In this document: positions 46,579 through 56,735 of the stretch, piece by piece
Layout: every line of letters begins with the position of its first letter
Position numbering within the stretch: position 1 is the first letter of the stretch
Program-made: the position numbers and the translations under genes
The notes under the pieces: generated by a model
The model's input: only the letters and a program-made list of their open reading frames with translations
Told to the model about the DNA's origin: nothing
Databases searched by the model: none
DNA from: Gammaproteobacteria bacterium
GTDB taxonomy: Bacteria > Pseudomonadota > Gammaproteobacteria > SZUA-229
Length of the DNA stretch: 64,000 nt
Direction of reading: 5' to 3'
Assembly: GCA_029882355.1 (NCBI GenBank)
Contig: JAOUKV010000003.1
Coordinates: 62,001-126,000 of the forward strand

Positions 46579-47499
46579 ATGTCACAACCCGATACTCAAG
46601 CCGTAAAAGAATATTTACTCAACTTGCAAAAGAGCATTTGTCAGGGCCTTGCCGATGAAGATGGCAAAGCTGATTTTATTGTCGATGAATGGCAACGCGA
46701 GAACGGCGGCGGTGGCGGCATTACTCGTGTTTTAACCGATGGCGCTGTATTTGAACAGGCTGGCGTAAACTTCTCACATGTCACCGGTGGAAAACTACCC
46801 GCTTCCGCAACTGCGCATCGACCTGAATTAGCTGGTAGAGAATTTGAGGCTATGGGTGTATCGCTAGTGATACATCCGCGCAACCCCATGATTCCAACAT
46901 CACATGCCAACGTGCGCTTCTTCATCGCAAGCAAGCAGGGCGCTGACCCAGTCTGGTGGTTTGGCGGCGGCTTTGACCTTACCCCGTACTACGGCAACAA
47001 CGATGATTGTATTCACTGGCATAAAACTTCACAGCAAGCATGCCTTCCTTTTGGCGACGAGGTTTATCCTAAATATAAAAAATGGTGCGATGAATACTTT
47101 TATCTAAAACACCGTGACGAGCAACGAGGTATCGGTGGTTTATTTTTTGATGACTTAAATGCTGCAGGATTTGAACAGAGCTTCAGCTTCACAAAAAGTG
47201 TTGGCGACCATTTTCTAAAAGCCTACTTACCGATTGTTCAAAACAGAAAAAATGACGTTTACACTGAAGCACAACGTGACTTTCAGCTTTATCGTCGTGG
47301 CCGCTATGTTGAATTTAATCTGGTTTATGATCGCGGGACCTTATTTGGTTTACAAACAGGTGGGCGCACAGAATCAATTCTTATGTCATTACCACCTGTA
47401 GTACACTTCAAATATGACTGGAAACCCGACAAAAACAGTGCCGAAGAAGAACTTTATAATTACTACTTAAAACCAAAAGACTGGTTAAAAATCAAATGA
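46579..47499 (+). CDS. hemF: Oxygen-dependent coproporphyrinogen III oxidase
   Basis: A 306-residue enzyme with the family signatures [57 protein letters not shown] and [15 protein letters not shown]. It makes protoporphyrinogen IX with oxygen. Its 3' end overlaps the converging regulator gene by 15 bases. Confidence 0.96.
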   Translation: MSQPDTQAVKEYLLNLQKSICQGLADEDGKADFIVDEWQRENGGGGGITRVLTDGAVFEQAGVNFSHVTGGKLPASATAHRPELAGREFEAMGVSLVIHPRNPMIPTSHANVRFFIASKQGADPVWWFGGGFDLTPYYGNNDDCIHWHKTSQQACLPFGDEVYPKYKKWCDEYFYLKHRDEQRGIGGLFFDDLNAAGFEQSFSFTKSVGDHFLKAYLPIVQNRKNDVYTEAQRDFQLYRRGRYVEFNLVYDRGTLFGLQTGGRTESILMSLPPVVHFKYDWKPDKNSAEEELYNYYLKPKDWLKIK

Positions 47500-50082
47500 C
47501 CTGATTTTATTTTTAACCAGCTGAACAGGCAACTTCACCACATTGCCGTGAGGCAGGCACTCAAGTGGGGGCGATATATAGTGTCCCTGCACACGATCTA
47601 CGCCGCATACTTTCAGCAAGCGTATAACTTCCGGGCTTTCAACGTATTCAGCAACAGTCTGGCGTGACAAAGAATGAGCCACATCATTCATCGCAGTGAC
47701 AATGGCGCGATCAGTAGAACCTCTGGCCATATTTTTAACAAACTGACCATCAATCTTCACATAATCTGTCGACAAACTCTTAAGTTGTGAGAACGAGCAA
47801 AATCCAGAGCCAAAATCATCCAGCGAAAAACGACAACCAATTTCAGTCAGCATTTTAATAAAGTGATTTGCCTGATTCATATTTGCAATGGCGCTGGTTT
47901 CAGTAATTTCGAATACCAGATTACTCGGTGAAACTTTATATTTTTCAATGATTGCTTTAATACGAGTAGCCGCTTCATCATCATCCAATGTGTTACCTGA
48001 AAGATTTATCGATAAACAAACTTTTTCCTGCAACGAGCCCAGCGCAACCAAAGCACGCAATGCATGTTCAACTACCCACATATCTATATCAATCATCATA
48101 TTGAATCGTTCGGCAGTCGGCAAAAACGAATCAGGCAAATATAAATCTCCATTTTCTGCGCGCATTCTTATTAAAACTTCATAACTATATCGCGGCTTAT
48201 TCATTTTTAAATAATTTTTCCACAACATCCCATTTTGAATTGGCAAATCAATAAGATCTATATCGTGCAAATCAAGAATCGGCTGAAAATGTAATACAAA
48301 ATCATTTTTCTTTAATGCTTCGCGTAATCTGCTAGACCAGCCTAGCTCACTACCCATTACATTACGTTCATCATCATTTTTATCATACAAGTGTGTTTGA
48401 TTACGTCCCAGACGCTTCGCTATATGGCAAGCAATATCTGCATCTGCCAAAGCATCTCCCGCTGTTACAGCTGCACCTTCTATCATCGCAACACCCACAC
48501 TGGCCTGCACATGATATGCATTGTCTTCATGCGGCACACGCAAGCCAGTTAGCGCTTCTCTACATGCATCTGCCAAACTCATGGCCAAATCTTGATCAAC
48601 ATTTTTTAAAATAATTGCAAATTCATCACCACCTATGCGCGCAACCACATCATTTCTTCTTAACTGCTTAACCAGTAAATTACTGATTTCTATTAACAGT
48701 CGATCACCTGCATCATGGCCGACAGCATCATTCACATACTTAAACCGATCTAAATCTAGATACACTATGGCACTGCCTATACCGCTGCGTTGAACGTGGC
48801 GGATCTCCTCTTCCAAATGAGTTTCCAGATAACGGCGATTATAAATCTCTGTTAGATAGTCATGTGTGGCCTGCCAGCGCAAACGCTCTTCCAACATTTT
48901 CTGATTAGAAATATCACGGAAGGCAACAACAGACCCCTCTTGCTTATCGTTGATATTAAGTGGATACAAAGTACACTCCACTGGAACTGCTTTTCCCGAT
49001 TGATGCTGAAAACGTGTCTCCCAGCTTTTTAAGATTTCTCTATTTTTGTAGGCTTTACGCAGCTGGTCTTCTTCCATTGATTGTTCTTCATCTTTGTAAT
49101 GAAAAATGTCACATGCATTTTCACCAATTAGACTCGGGGAATCATCAAGACCTAAAAGTGAATAAGTTGCAGGATTTGCAAAAGTAACCCTGCCATCATT
49201 ATCCACACCATAAACCCCCTCTCCCACAGATTCCAGAATCGCCGCCAGTCCTTCTCGTTGTTTTTCAATAGAACGTTGAATTTCGATGAAACGGCTCATG
49301 GCTGAGACGCGAGCTAAAAATAATTCTTCTGCTTCATTTTTAAAGAAACATTCGATCGCACCTGCTTTTAAACAGTCACGGATGACTGAATCCAGATAGG
49401 TGCCCGTAATAACGGCCGTACGGATACTCTCCGTTCTTTCATCATCTCGCAATTTCTGGCAAAGCACGTAACCATTCTCATCTGGCATAAAATAATCGAC
49501 GATCGCAATATCAAATTCTTTTTCCTGCGCTATTTCATAGGCCTGTTTGACTGAATTCGCTGTCTCAACCTGATAACCATTTTGCTTCAATAAACGGCTG
49601 TAATAATGAACAATACTTCTGGAATCGTCCACGAACAGAACTCTGGTTGGCTCCGAAGTGTGTGATAAACAATACAGCTCATCGTCTATCTGAATATCAG
49701 GTTGCAACATAGTCTGTAGTGATGCCGCCGCTTCCTGATAATTTTCCCACGGTATCATCGCAGCGTTTGGACGAGTGCCCGTCCAGTTAAGCAGGTTCAA
49801 ATCAACATCATTAGAAAGTAGGATAACGGGGAGTTCACTATAAGGTTCACGATTAAGCAGCACCATCAATTTTTTAGATTCAGCATGATGTTTGTAATTT
49901 GTGAGGCCTACAATCACTGCATGCAGGTTCTGACGAGTTTGCTGCAACATTTCGATAGTGGACTGAAAGGAATCGGACAATACCAGCTCAAAATTCTGTT
50001 TTTCAACTAGCTTGCTCAATATATATCGCAAGGTTGCCGATTCTTCGACAATCAATATTCTCTGTACAACAGAATCAGTCAT
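47485..50082 (-). CDS. Two-receiver PAS-GGDEF-EAL protein
   Basis: About 865 residues from the ATG at 50082 ([15 protein letters not shown]); an upstream reading adds a doubtful hydrophobic tail. Receiver 1 (about 8-120) is degenerate: EE replaces the acidic pair and HAVIVGL lacks the phosphoacceptor Asp. Receiver 2 (about 145-265) is intact: [26 protein letters not shown] (about 280-405) is followed by GGDEF ([10 protein letters not shown]) and an EAL domain reading YEVLIR, with intact DDFGSG and KIDGQF. It probably handles c-di-GMP. It is monocistronic. Confidence 0.9.
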   Translation of the reverse strand: MTDSVVQRILIVEESATLRYILSKLVEKQNFELVLSDSFQSTIEMLQQTRQNLHAVIVGLTNYKHHAESKKLMVLLNREPYSELPVILLSNDVDLNLLNWTGTRPNAAMIPWENYQEAAASLQTMLQPDIQIDDELYCLSHTSEPTRVLFVDDSRSIVHYYSRLLKQNGYQVETANSVKQAYEIAQEKEFDIAIVDYFMPDENGYVLCQKLRDDERTESIRTAVITGTYLDSVIRDCLKAGAIECFFKNEAEELFLARVSAMSRFIEIQRSIEKQREGLAAILESVGEGVYGVDNDGRVTFANPATYSLLGLDDSPSLIGENACDIFHYKDEEQSMEEDQLRKAYKNREILKSWETRFQHQSGKAVPVECTLYPLNINDKQEGSVVAFRDISNQKMLEERLRWQATHDYLTEIYNRRYLETHLEEEIRHVQRSGIGSAIVYLDLDRFKYVNDAVGHDAGDRLLIEISNLLVKQLRRNDVVARIGGDEFAIILKNVDQDLAMSLADACREALTGLRVPHEDNAYHVQASVGVAMIEGAAVTAGDALADADIACHIAKRLGRNQTHLYDKNDDERNVMGSELGWSSRLREALKKNDFVLHFQPILDLHDIDLIDLPIQNGMLWKNYLKMNKPRYSYEVLIRMRAENGDLYLPDSFLPTAERFNMMIDIDMWVVEHALRALVALGSLQEKVCLSINLSGNTLDDDEAATRIKAIIEKYKVSPSNLVFEITETSAIANMNQANHFIKMLTEIGCRFSLDDFGSGFCSFSQLKSLSTDYVKIDGQFVKNMARGSTDRAIVTAMNDVAHSLSRQTVAEYVESPEVIRLLKVCGVDRVQGHYISPPLECLPHGNVVKLPVQLVKNKIRSFDF

Positions 50083-50310
50083 TGCATTCCTCACTGGGGC
50101 ACCAAATCCTAGGCGTAGGATCAATAAACAGAATACACCTAATATGGCTATCATTTAAAGGGATTAGAAATAATCCGTCTTATTTATATAGACATATCCT
50201 GTGAGATTTTCAGGTTTTCAATCAAAATTCTATTTACATTTATATCTTGACAAAATAAGGAGTGATGCCAGAAATATATCTTGCTGATACAATAGCTGCC
50301 ATCTGATTGA

Positions 50311-51326
<1,016 letters not shown>

Positions 51327-51327
<1 letters not shown>

Positions 51328-52163
51328 TGTCCGAAGACATAATTGACCGTTACGCTGTTTTCGGCAACCCGATCAGCCACAGCAAGTCACCGCAGATACA
51401 CTCCGCCTTTGCCCAGCAGACCGGACAAAACCTGGTTTACACTGCCGAACTCGCTGAAGTAGAAAATTTTGAAGAAGCCGTTAAAGCCTTTATTAAGAAT
51501 AATGGCAAAGGTATCAACATCACCGTGCCATTCAAGCAACAGGCCTGGCAATTAGCCACACAAAGAAGCTCACGCGCGGAAAGAGCTGGCGCGGTGAACA
51601 CCATTATCGTCAAAGATGATGGTAGTTACTTCGGTGAAAACACCGATGGCATTGGACTGGTACGCGACCTGGGTAACAATCATAAAATCGGGCTGAAAGA
51701 CAAAAGAATTCTAATTCTTGGCGCTGGCGGTGCAGTTCGTGGTGTTATCGAACCCATTATGGAAAAAGATCCTGCCATGCTGGTAATTGCCAATCGCACC
51801 GTAGAAAAATCCATACGGCTGGCAGAAGAATTTTCTGATCTGGGCAATATCACGGGCTGTGGTTTTGATGAGCTCAAAAACCAGTCGTTTGATGTTGTCA
51901 TCAATGGCACCTCAGCCAGCCTGCACGGCGACCTGCCGCCTTTGCCCGATACATTATTCAACGACAACGCCTGTGCTTACGACATGATGTATGCTGCCGA
52001 TCCCACGGTATTCATGAAATGGGCAATCCAGCACGGTGCAGCGAATGTTTTTGATGGTTTGGGCATGCTGGTTGAACAGGCAGCGGAATCGTTTAATTTG
52101 TGGCGGGGTGTTCAGCCGGAAGTGAAACCTGTGATTGATGCGATCAGGGATTCGCTTAAATAA
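51327..52163 (+). CDS. aroE: Shikimate dehydrogenase
   Basis: A 278-residue NADPH enzyme with GTG start: FGNPISHSKSPQIHSAF, NITVPFKQ (catalytic Lys), ENTDGIGLVRDL and LILGAGGAVRGV. It makes shikimate. GTG overlaps the hemB stop by one base. Confidence 0.95.
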
Positions 52164-52170
52164 ACCTGTG

Positions 52171-52914
52171 TTATTTTATTTTTCTGTAGATATCTCTCAA
52201 CAACGACTTTTCTTCTTCATCCTTACTGACTGTTCCTTTCAGCACGATATAGGACAATTCTTTTACTTCCTCCAGGCTCTTATTCCTGACAGGAATGATG
52301 TCTCGAAACTCATGCCAGCGTATTCCTTTTTCCTTTAAAACAAGCTGGTAAGAATAATTATTCTCTTCGCCATATATTCTTATTGTGTGATGTTTGTACT
52401 TACAGCTTGTATATTTCTTGCCCTTTTTGGTAAAACCATTTTCCCAGTCTGAACCATGAACAAATTTACTGATGTTTTTATACAGGGCAATAATATGCCC
52501 ACTGAGCATTCTGTCTTTTTTGGTTAGATGTTGCACACAAGTACTACCAACGACTTTATAACCCCAGCCGGGGTGATAAGTCACATGCGCATATCGTATC
52601 TCATGCCCACAATTTTCCCGTTCGCAAATGCCATCCGCGCCACCCAGATCTTCAATCAAGATTAAGGTCCAGCCACGATCAGGTGCAATCAGCTTATGCT
52701 CTCTTGCATGGCAGCCCCTGCACAAGGTTCTGCAATCACTCAGCGAATACTCCCATGGCGGCTTATCTTTTACGTATATTTCATGGTGCACTTGCAGAAC
52801 CACATCAGGCTCAGTTCTTTTACAGCGCAGGCATTTATATCCGTCTCTGTGTTTGACCTTGTCAGAAAAGTCATACCACTTTTTATTGGTGTATAGTTTT
52901 CTTGGCTTTTCCAT
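52171..52914 (-). CDS. HNH endonuclease domain protein
   Basis: A 247-residue protein. The HNH domain at about residues 20-75 has CLRCKRTEP, LQVHHEIYV and TLCRGCHAREH. A second Cys/His-rich part (about 97-135) has CERENCGH and GSTCVQHLTK and may bind a second zinc. The C-terminal half is Lys-rich and not recognised. It stands alone with no partner methylase or toxin, converging with aroE only seven bases apart. Possibly an accessory gene; function unknown. Confidence 0.75.
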   Translation of the reverse strand: MEKPRKLYTNKKWYDFSDKVKHRDGYKCLRCKRTEPDVVLQVHHEIYVKDKPPWEYSLSDCRTLCRGCHAREHKLIAPDRGWTLILIEDLGGADGICERENCGHEIRYAHVTYHPGWGYKVVGSTCVQHLTKKDRMLSGHIIALYKNISKFVHGSDWENGFTKKGKKYTSCKYKHHTIRIYGEENNYSYQLVLKEKGIRWHEFRDIIPVRNKSLEEVKELSYIVLKGTVSKDEEEKSLLRDIYRKIK

Positions 52915-52948
52915 CGCTGAAACACTCCCTGAGTTTTTAATAAACTAC

Positions 52949-53845
52949 CTAATCTACCCAAAAATCCACTTCCTGCAATTCCAGAAACTCTCTCGCCTTC
53001 TCCCCCTGCAACATCGCCAATGTCGACATCATCCCCGCCTCAACACAGGTTGGCGCTGCGACGCTTACCGTGTGCGGTGCGTCGGGCACCGACCAGCCGG
53101 TTTTGGGATTGAGCACATGACTGTAACGCACACCATCTTTCAACAGATAACGATGCGCATCACCGCTGGTGGCGATAGCACCGCGGGATAATTTAAACAG
53201 GGCGACGGCATTTTCCTTGCCGGTGACCAGTCGTCCGACTGACCAGCAGTTTTTGTTTCGGCGCTCGCCTGTGGTCGCCAGGTCACCCCCAAAATTAACC
53301 AGTACGCTTTCATCGGTCAGGGAACGTGCGATTTGTACGCAGCGATCAACGGCGTATTCTTTACCGATACCACCGAGGTCGATCTCCATACCCTCGGGCA
53401 TCTGCAACACTTGATCTTGCCATCGTACTTTTGACCAGCCAACTTTATCCAGCATGGCGCTCACCGCTAAAAATTCTGGCACATTATCACTGCCATCGAA
53501 CTTCCAGACTTTTCTGAGCACACCAGATGTTATATCAAACAGGCCTTCGGACATTTGGGTAAGCTGGTCTGAAAAATCAATCAGCCTTGCGGTTTCATCA
53601 TCGATTGCAACTGAAGAGCCTTTTGCGTTGTTTATTTTATGAATAATGTTGTCGTCACGATATCGACTGAATTTTTGCTCTATGCGCTTTGCTTCATCAG
53701 AGACACCTTCAAGAATGCGGGTGGCCATTGCCCTGTCTTTGATTTCCATGAGCACTTCACAGGGGCTGGCCATGGCTGAGAACGAACCCTGCCAATAATC
53801 AGCTTCCCGTTTCAGCCTTAGATTTTTTGATTTTAAATTTTTCAT
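52949..53845 (-). CDS. ApbE-family FAD:protein FMN transferase-like protein
   Basis: A 298-residue ApbE-like protein without a signal peptide: SAMASPCEVLME, IDLGGIGKEYAVDRC, VNFGGDLATTG, YSHVLNPKTGWSVPD and APTCVEAGMMSTLAML. ApbE attaches FMN to Thr or Ser of target proteins. The metal-binding Asp in the usual C-x-x-AD-x-x-ST stretch reads Gly (EAG). The start at 53845 directly follows a terminator T run and has no clear ribosome site; an internal ATG at 53773 is possible. It is the last gene of the TlpA-DUF4266-DUF3570 cluster. Confidence 0.83.
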   Translation of the reverse strand: MKNLKSKNLRLKREADYWQGSFSAMASPCEVLMEIKDRAMATRILEGVSDEAKRIEQKFSRYRDDNIIHKINNAKGSSVAIDDETARLIDFSDQLTQMSEGLFDITSGVLRKVWKFDGSDNVPEFLAVSAMLDKVGWSKVRWQDQVLQMPEGMEIDLGGIGKEYAVDRCVQIARSLTDESVLVNFGGDLATTGERRNKNCWSVGRLVTGKENAVALFKLSRGAIATSGDAHRYLLKDGVRYSHVLNPKTGWSVPDAPHTVSVAAPTCVEAGMMSTLAMLQGEKAREFLELQEVDFWVD

Positions 53846-53873
53846 AAAAAAAGGGCTTCTTTTCAGAAGCCCT
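53846..53873 (-). terminator. Terminator between the DUF3570 gene and apbE
   Basis: AGGGCTTCT-TTTC-AGAAGCCCT stem (nine pairs) with a T run on the minus strand that touches the ATG of the apbE-like gene. It would end most transcripts after the DUF3570 gene. Confidence 0.85.
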
Positions 53874-53927
53874 AAACTTAATTGATCAGCATGTCAGAAA
53901 CAATCCCTATTTCACTCCAATCAATTA

Positions 53928-55223
53928 TCACCACATGAAAGAATAGTTCACCTGCAACATAATGGCACTCAAGTCAGGTGTTTCCTGACCAGCTGGCACT
54001 ACGCCATCGTTGACCGACTGTGTAATCAGCCCGCCACGCACCGAGAATTCGCTGCTATCATCCATAGGAACACCGTACTTCAAGCCGATCGTTGTGGTCG
54101 TTGACTCAGCAAGTCGATAATCATGGCTGGCGTAATCAACCAACACATTGCCCGCACCATCAATATCCGTACCTAAGACCAGATTATGCCGGTAAAAATC
54201 GGCGGCCGATTGTGTGTAATAACGCACTTGCGGTTGCAGATAACTCGCTGCCAGTTCGTAGCGATATTTCATATCCAGCGTATGCGATTTAATTCCCCAG
54301 TCATCGGAATAATAACGGTATGAAAAATTAATCACATCTTCTTCCAGATGATGAACAGCCTTGAAGAACACTGTATTTTTCTGACGGGAATCAGGCCGTT
54401 TTTCATAGACGTATGGCAAATCACCGGGTGCCGTTGAAAATGTAGTTGACGGCAACCCGGTAACTGGGTCATCAACTATTGTGACAATTTTATACGGATC
54501 ATTCTGATAGCCATTGACCATGCCCAGTGAAAGATTCAACTGTATGATAGTTTTTCGATCTATCACCTGCGTCACACCAACCATAAAGTCGGTAATGGTT
54601 TTTGTTTCGCTACTCCCATTCACGTTCTGGCCCGCACCTAGATCACGCATCGGCGCAAATTCAATAGGCACACCACCGCCTGGATTGACCGAGTCACTAT
54701 TAAAACCCATTCCTACATTCAGCGTAGTATTGCGATTATTAAAATCCTGTGAATAGTTTGCGCTCACACCCATGGAAAAATAATCGTGCTCACCGGACAG
54801 GTTTGCACCCCAGATGACTTTCGACATACGATCCAGCGACTGCGTGTAGTCAGCACCCAAAGCAATACGGACATCTCTAAAAGTCTCATCTAATGGTGCA
54901 TCACCTGGTGCAATCGTGTAAGAACTCTGACCCGATGGCGTGGTAAAGGTTTGTACCGTATTGGTTGCATAAGCACCATTGGGCGTGGCTCCAGTCAAGG
55001 CATCAACCACCAGTCGAAGATCAATACGGTCATCATCACCCAGTGTACGACCCGCATAAATTGCAGGCTCGGCAGCCTGAACGCGACCATCGCCTTCACC
55101 GTAATAAAGAAAAGCGGTATCCACATCCCACTCAGAACCAGCTGCACTGGCCATTGGCGATGCCACCTGTAACAACGCACAAGTGGCCAACGCCATCTGA
55201 CCCTTTATCTTCTTTAATTGCAT
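53928..55223 (-). CDS. DUF3570 outer-membrane-type protein
   Basis: About 431 residues from the ATG at 55223 (MQLKKIKGQM). A signal peptide ends near residue 28 (ASAAG), and long alternating beta strands end in VNYSFMW, an outer membrane beta barrel pattern. It matches DUF3570, with FLYYGEGDGRVQAAEPA near the N-terminus. The function is unknown. It overlaps the DUF4266 stop by ten bases, so they are translationally coupled. The usual neighbours are DUF4266, ApbE and a TlpA-like protein. Confidence 0.85.
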   Translation of the reverse strand: MQLKKIKGQMALATCALLQVASPMASAAGSEWDVDTAFLYYGEGDGRVQAAEPAIYAGRTLGDDDRIDLRLVVDALTGATPNGAYATNTVQTFTTPSGQSSYTIAPGDAPLDETFRDVRIALGADYTQSLDRMSKVIWGANLSGEHDYFSMGVSANYSQDFNNRNTTLNVGMGFNSDSVNPGGGVPIEFAPMRDLGAGQNVNGSSETKTITDFMVGVTQVIDRKTIIQLNLSLGMVNGYQNDPYKIVTIVDDPVTGLPSTTFSTAPGDLPYVYEKRPDSRQKNTVFFKAVHHLEEDVINFSYRYYSDDWGIKSHTLDMKYRYELAASYLQPQVRYYTQSAADFYRHNLVLGTDIDGAGNVLVDYASHDYRLAESTTTTIGLKYGVPMDDSSEFSVRGGLITQSVNDGVVPAGQETPDLSAIMLQVNYSFMW

Positions 55224-55426
55224 CCGCAACCCCCACCACCAACGCCCTGGCCACCGCTAGAAGCCTCTTTACTAAAATAAATATGCTCGTCATAAAAATT
55301 ATCAAAATAGTCTGCTGATAATTGCATGGAATCTTTAGCCAGCAAATCACGCTCCCACGGTTGCACGCCCATACTGGAACATCCTGTAAGCATTACCAAC
55401 AAAACAAATGCACTTATAAATCTCAT
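55214..55426 (-). CDS. DUF4266 small lipoprotein with CGC tail
   Basis: About 70 residues from the ATG at 55426, preceded by GAGGA; ATGs further upstream lack this site. Signal with LTGC lipobox (Cys near residue 15), a conserved middle (PWERDLLAKDSMQL), then a Gly-rich tail ending GGGGCGCN. The tail may bind metal, form a disulfide or take a modification; none is proven. Nothing else in the cluster resembles it. It overlaps the DUF3570 start. Confidence 0.85.
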   Translation of the reverse strand: MRFISAFVLLVMLTGCSSMGVQPWERDLLAKDSMQLSADYFDNFYDEHIYFSKEASSGGQGVGGGGCGCN

Positions 55427-55461
55427 GTAAATCCTCATCCCGTCCTTCATTTATTGCTGTT

Positions 55462-55956
55462 TTATTGCTCAAGCAACTGCTTGATTACTTCTTCCATTTT
55501 CACCTTATCTTTCTCACGAAAACCGATATGTGACGCATAAAGTTTGCCGTCGCGGCCGATCATATAGCTGCTCGGCATTCCCCGTAACTTGTACTCGGCC
55601 GCAGTATCACCGGATTCATCAAAGGCAATCACAAAATTCACATCCATGCCCTCGAGAAACTCATCGGCCAGCTTTCGCTCCTTATCTAGATTAATCGCCA
55701 ACACCTCAAAACCTTTGTCTTTATAAGTCGCTTTCATCTCATGCATCCATGGAAACGATTCCTTACAGGGTTTGCACCACGATGCCCAAAAATCCAGATA
55801 GACCACCTTGCCCTTCAGCGATGTAAGATCCACCTGACCATTGGCCGTTGGCAGCTTTACTGCAGGCGCATCCTGCACTGCGGCCAGGCTAACACTACTC
55901 AAAATAATCATCATCAAAAAGAAGCTATACTGAACCAGTCTCATTTTCTTATCCAC
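55462..55956 (-). CDS. TlpA-like thiol-disulfide oxidoreductase
   Basis: A 164-residue protein (GTG at 55956; an ATG at 55944 is possible) with a signal peptide and thioredoxin fold: FWASWCKPCKESFPW (active-site WCxxC) and GMPSSYMIG with the cis-Pro region. It acts in the periplasm, reducing or oxidising cysteines. As the first gene of the cluster it may serve the Cys residues of the DUF4266 tail. That is inference. Confidence 0.88.
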   Translation of the reverse strand: MDKKMRLVQYSFFLMMIILSSVSLAAVQDAPAVKLPTANGQVDLTSLKGKVVYLDFWASWCKPCKESFPWMHEMKATYKDKGFEVLAINLDKERKLADEFLEGMDVNFVIAFDESGDTAAEYKLRGMPSSYMIGRDGKLYASHIGFREKDKVKMEEVIKQLLEQ

Positions 55957-56075
55957 ATATTCTATTCAAGTAAGCCAAGACTATGGATTAAGCCTTAAGA
56001 CAACCTTAAGTAGACAAGCAAGCTCATATAAACTTGTTTGATAACCGTTAACATCAAAATAAACAGGACAGTGAT

Positions 56076-56735
56076 TTGCGTATTTTATTAGCTGAAGACG
56101 ACAGGCTACTCGGCGAAGGTTTATTAACCGGACTAAAAAATGATGGTTACTCCGTCGACTGGGTTCAAAAAGGTGGCGCTGCTTTATCCGCCATCACTAC
56201 TACGCCTTATGATGCCGTCATCCTGGATATAGGCTTACCTGAAATGAGCGGTCTTGAAGTTTTGAGCATGGCCCGAAGCAAAGATATCACTACTCCTGTC
56301 CTCATCCTGACGGCACAAGATGCTATTGAAGACCGCGTTAAAGGACTGGATGCCGGCGCTGATGATTATCTAACAAAACCCTTTTCACTCGACGAGCTGT
56401 ATGCACGACTTCGCGCACTGACAAGGCGTTCACGAGGCTTATCACAACAAACCATTAAGTATAAAAACATCATTATTGATCCGGCAGCACATTCTGTCAT
56501 CTATAACAATGAGACTATTGAATTATCCCGACGAGAGTTTGCCTTATTGGAGGAATTAGTAATCAGCGCAGGCAGGGTTTTATCACGTTCCTTTCTCGAA
56601 GAAAAACTTTATAACTGGGATAACGAGATCGAAAGCAACACCATTGAAGTATACATACATCATCTCAGAAAAAAGTTTGGTTCGGAACTGATAAAAACCA
56701 TACGTGGAGTCGGCTACACCGTGCCTAAAGAATAA
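56076..56735 (+). CDS. QseB/PmrA-like response regulator
   Basis: A 219-residue OmpR-family regulator with a TTG start (AGGACAG upstream): MRILLAEDDRLLGEGL, VILDIGLPEMSG (phosphoacceptor Asp), LTKPFSLDELYARLRAL and winged helix with EVYIHHLRKKFG and TIRGVGYTV. It is divergent from the TlpA-DUF4266-DUF3570-ApbE cluster and may control it. Confidence 0.93.
   Translation: MRILLAEDDRLLGEGLLTGLKNDGYSVDWVQKGGAALSAITTTPYDAVILDIGLPEMSGLEVLSMARSKDITTPVLILTAQDAIEDRVKGLDAGADDYLTKPFSLDELYARLRALTRRSRGLSQQTIKYKNIIIDPAAHSVIYNNETIELSRREFALLEELVISAGRVLSRSFLEEKLYNWDNEIESNTIEVYIHHLRKKFGSELIKTIRGVGYTVPKE

Noticed and set aside
52171-52914. HNH protein as part of a restriction or defence system
   Set aside because: No methylase, helicase, toxin or other defence gene is adjacent; its neighbours are aroE and the ApbE cluster.
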